From an uncultured Clostridium sp. (GTDB lineage Bacteria; Bacillota; Clostridia; TANB77; CAG-508): DNA of 13,835 nucleotides. The stretch spans positions 1 through 13,835 of the forward strand of contig USQA01000013.1 in the NCBI GenBank assembly GCA_900556695.1, in the 5' to 3' direction. Under the pieces are notes generated by a model. The model made no database searches. It saw only the letters and a list, made by a program, of their open reading frames with translations, and was not told where the DNA came from. Within the stretch, counting starts at the first letter, position 1. Each line of letters starts with the position of its first letter. Both the position numbers and the translations under genes were made by a program. Shown here piece by piece: positions 13,725-13,835 of this stretch.

Positions 13725-13835
13725 ATATTCCCTCCTTATTTTTTATTATATTATCATTATATTTTATTTTTTTCAACAAAAATTTATTTTATATTTAATT
13801 ATAATTATATAAATTGACAAATTTATTATTTTTCT

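Overview
The window is strongly AT-rich, with short intergenic gaps, clear AGGAGG-type ribosome binding sites and U-tailed hairpin terminators. The gene set fits a low-G+C, spore-forming Clostridia-type Firmicute: a YtvI-like sporulation membrane protein, a class 1B dihydroorotate dehydrogenase (PyrD with PyrK), a Cys-rich CBS-domain protein and a DUF975 membrane protein. The species cannot be named from this sequence. Most of the window is ordinary chromosome. I see no CRISPR array, insertion sequence, tRNA, rRNA or defence system.

Layout. Positions 1-435 (+) hold the C-terminal part of a YcgQ/TIGR03943-type permease-associated protein that starts before the window. Positions 536-1972 (+) encode a COG2509-type FAD-dependent oxidoreductase, and 2101-2496 (+) an unrecognised 131-residue protein. 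Each of these two genes has its own good promoter and strong terminator, and both use G+C-richer codons than their neighbours. guaA (GMP synthetase) follows at 2563-4101 (+) and ends in a long bidirectional terminator shared with a convergent unknown gene (4161-4592, -). A minus-strand block follows: ytvI-like (4714-5811), Cys-rich CBS protein (5888-6337), a Pro/Arg/Gly-rich tailed protein (6451-7092) and murD (7154-8554). A 33-codon N/K/Q-rich gene at 8738-8839 (+) diverges from murD and converges on a DUF975 gene (8942-9577, -). The window ends with the pyrimidine operon pyrC-pyrF-pyrK-pyrD (13724 to 9737, -).

How the genes work together. pyrC, pyrF, pyrK and pyrD cover steps 3, 4 and 6 of de novo UMP synthesis, and guaA completes GMP synthesis. 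The pyrF frame is broken by one extra base near 12086, so as written the operon lacks an intact OMP decarboxylase.

The most interesting layer is regulatory. Upstream of the Pro-rich gene, a 13-bp hairpin completely buries the ribosome binding site. A sequence matching the published sigma-K consensus lies inside the 5' arm of that hairpin, so a transcript started there would lack the inhibitory arm. A sigma-E-like promoter lies before ytvI, and a forespore-type (sigma-G/F-like) element before the 33-codon gene. Together these suggest that three minus/plus-strand genes between 4.7 and 8.9 kb belong to the sporulation programme. This is inference from motifs, not demonstrated.
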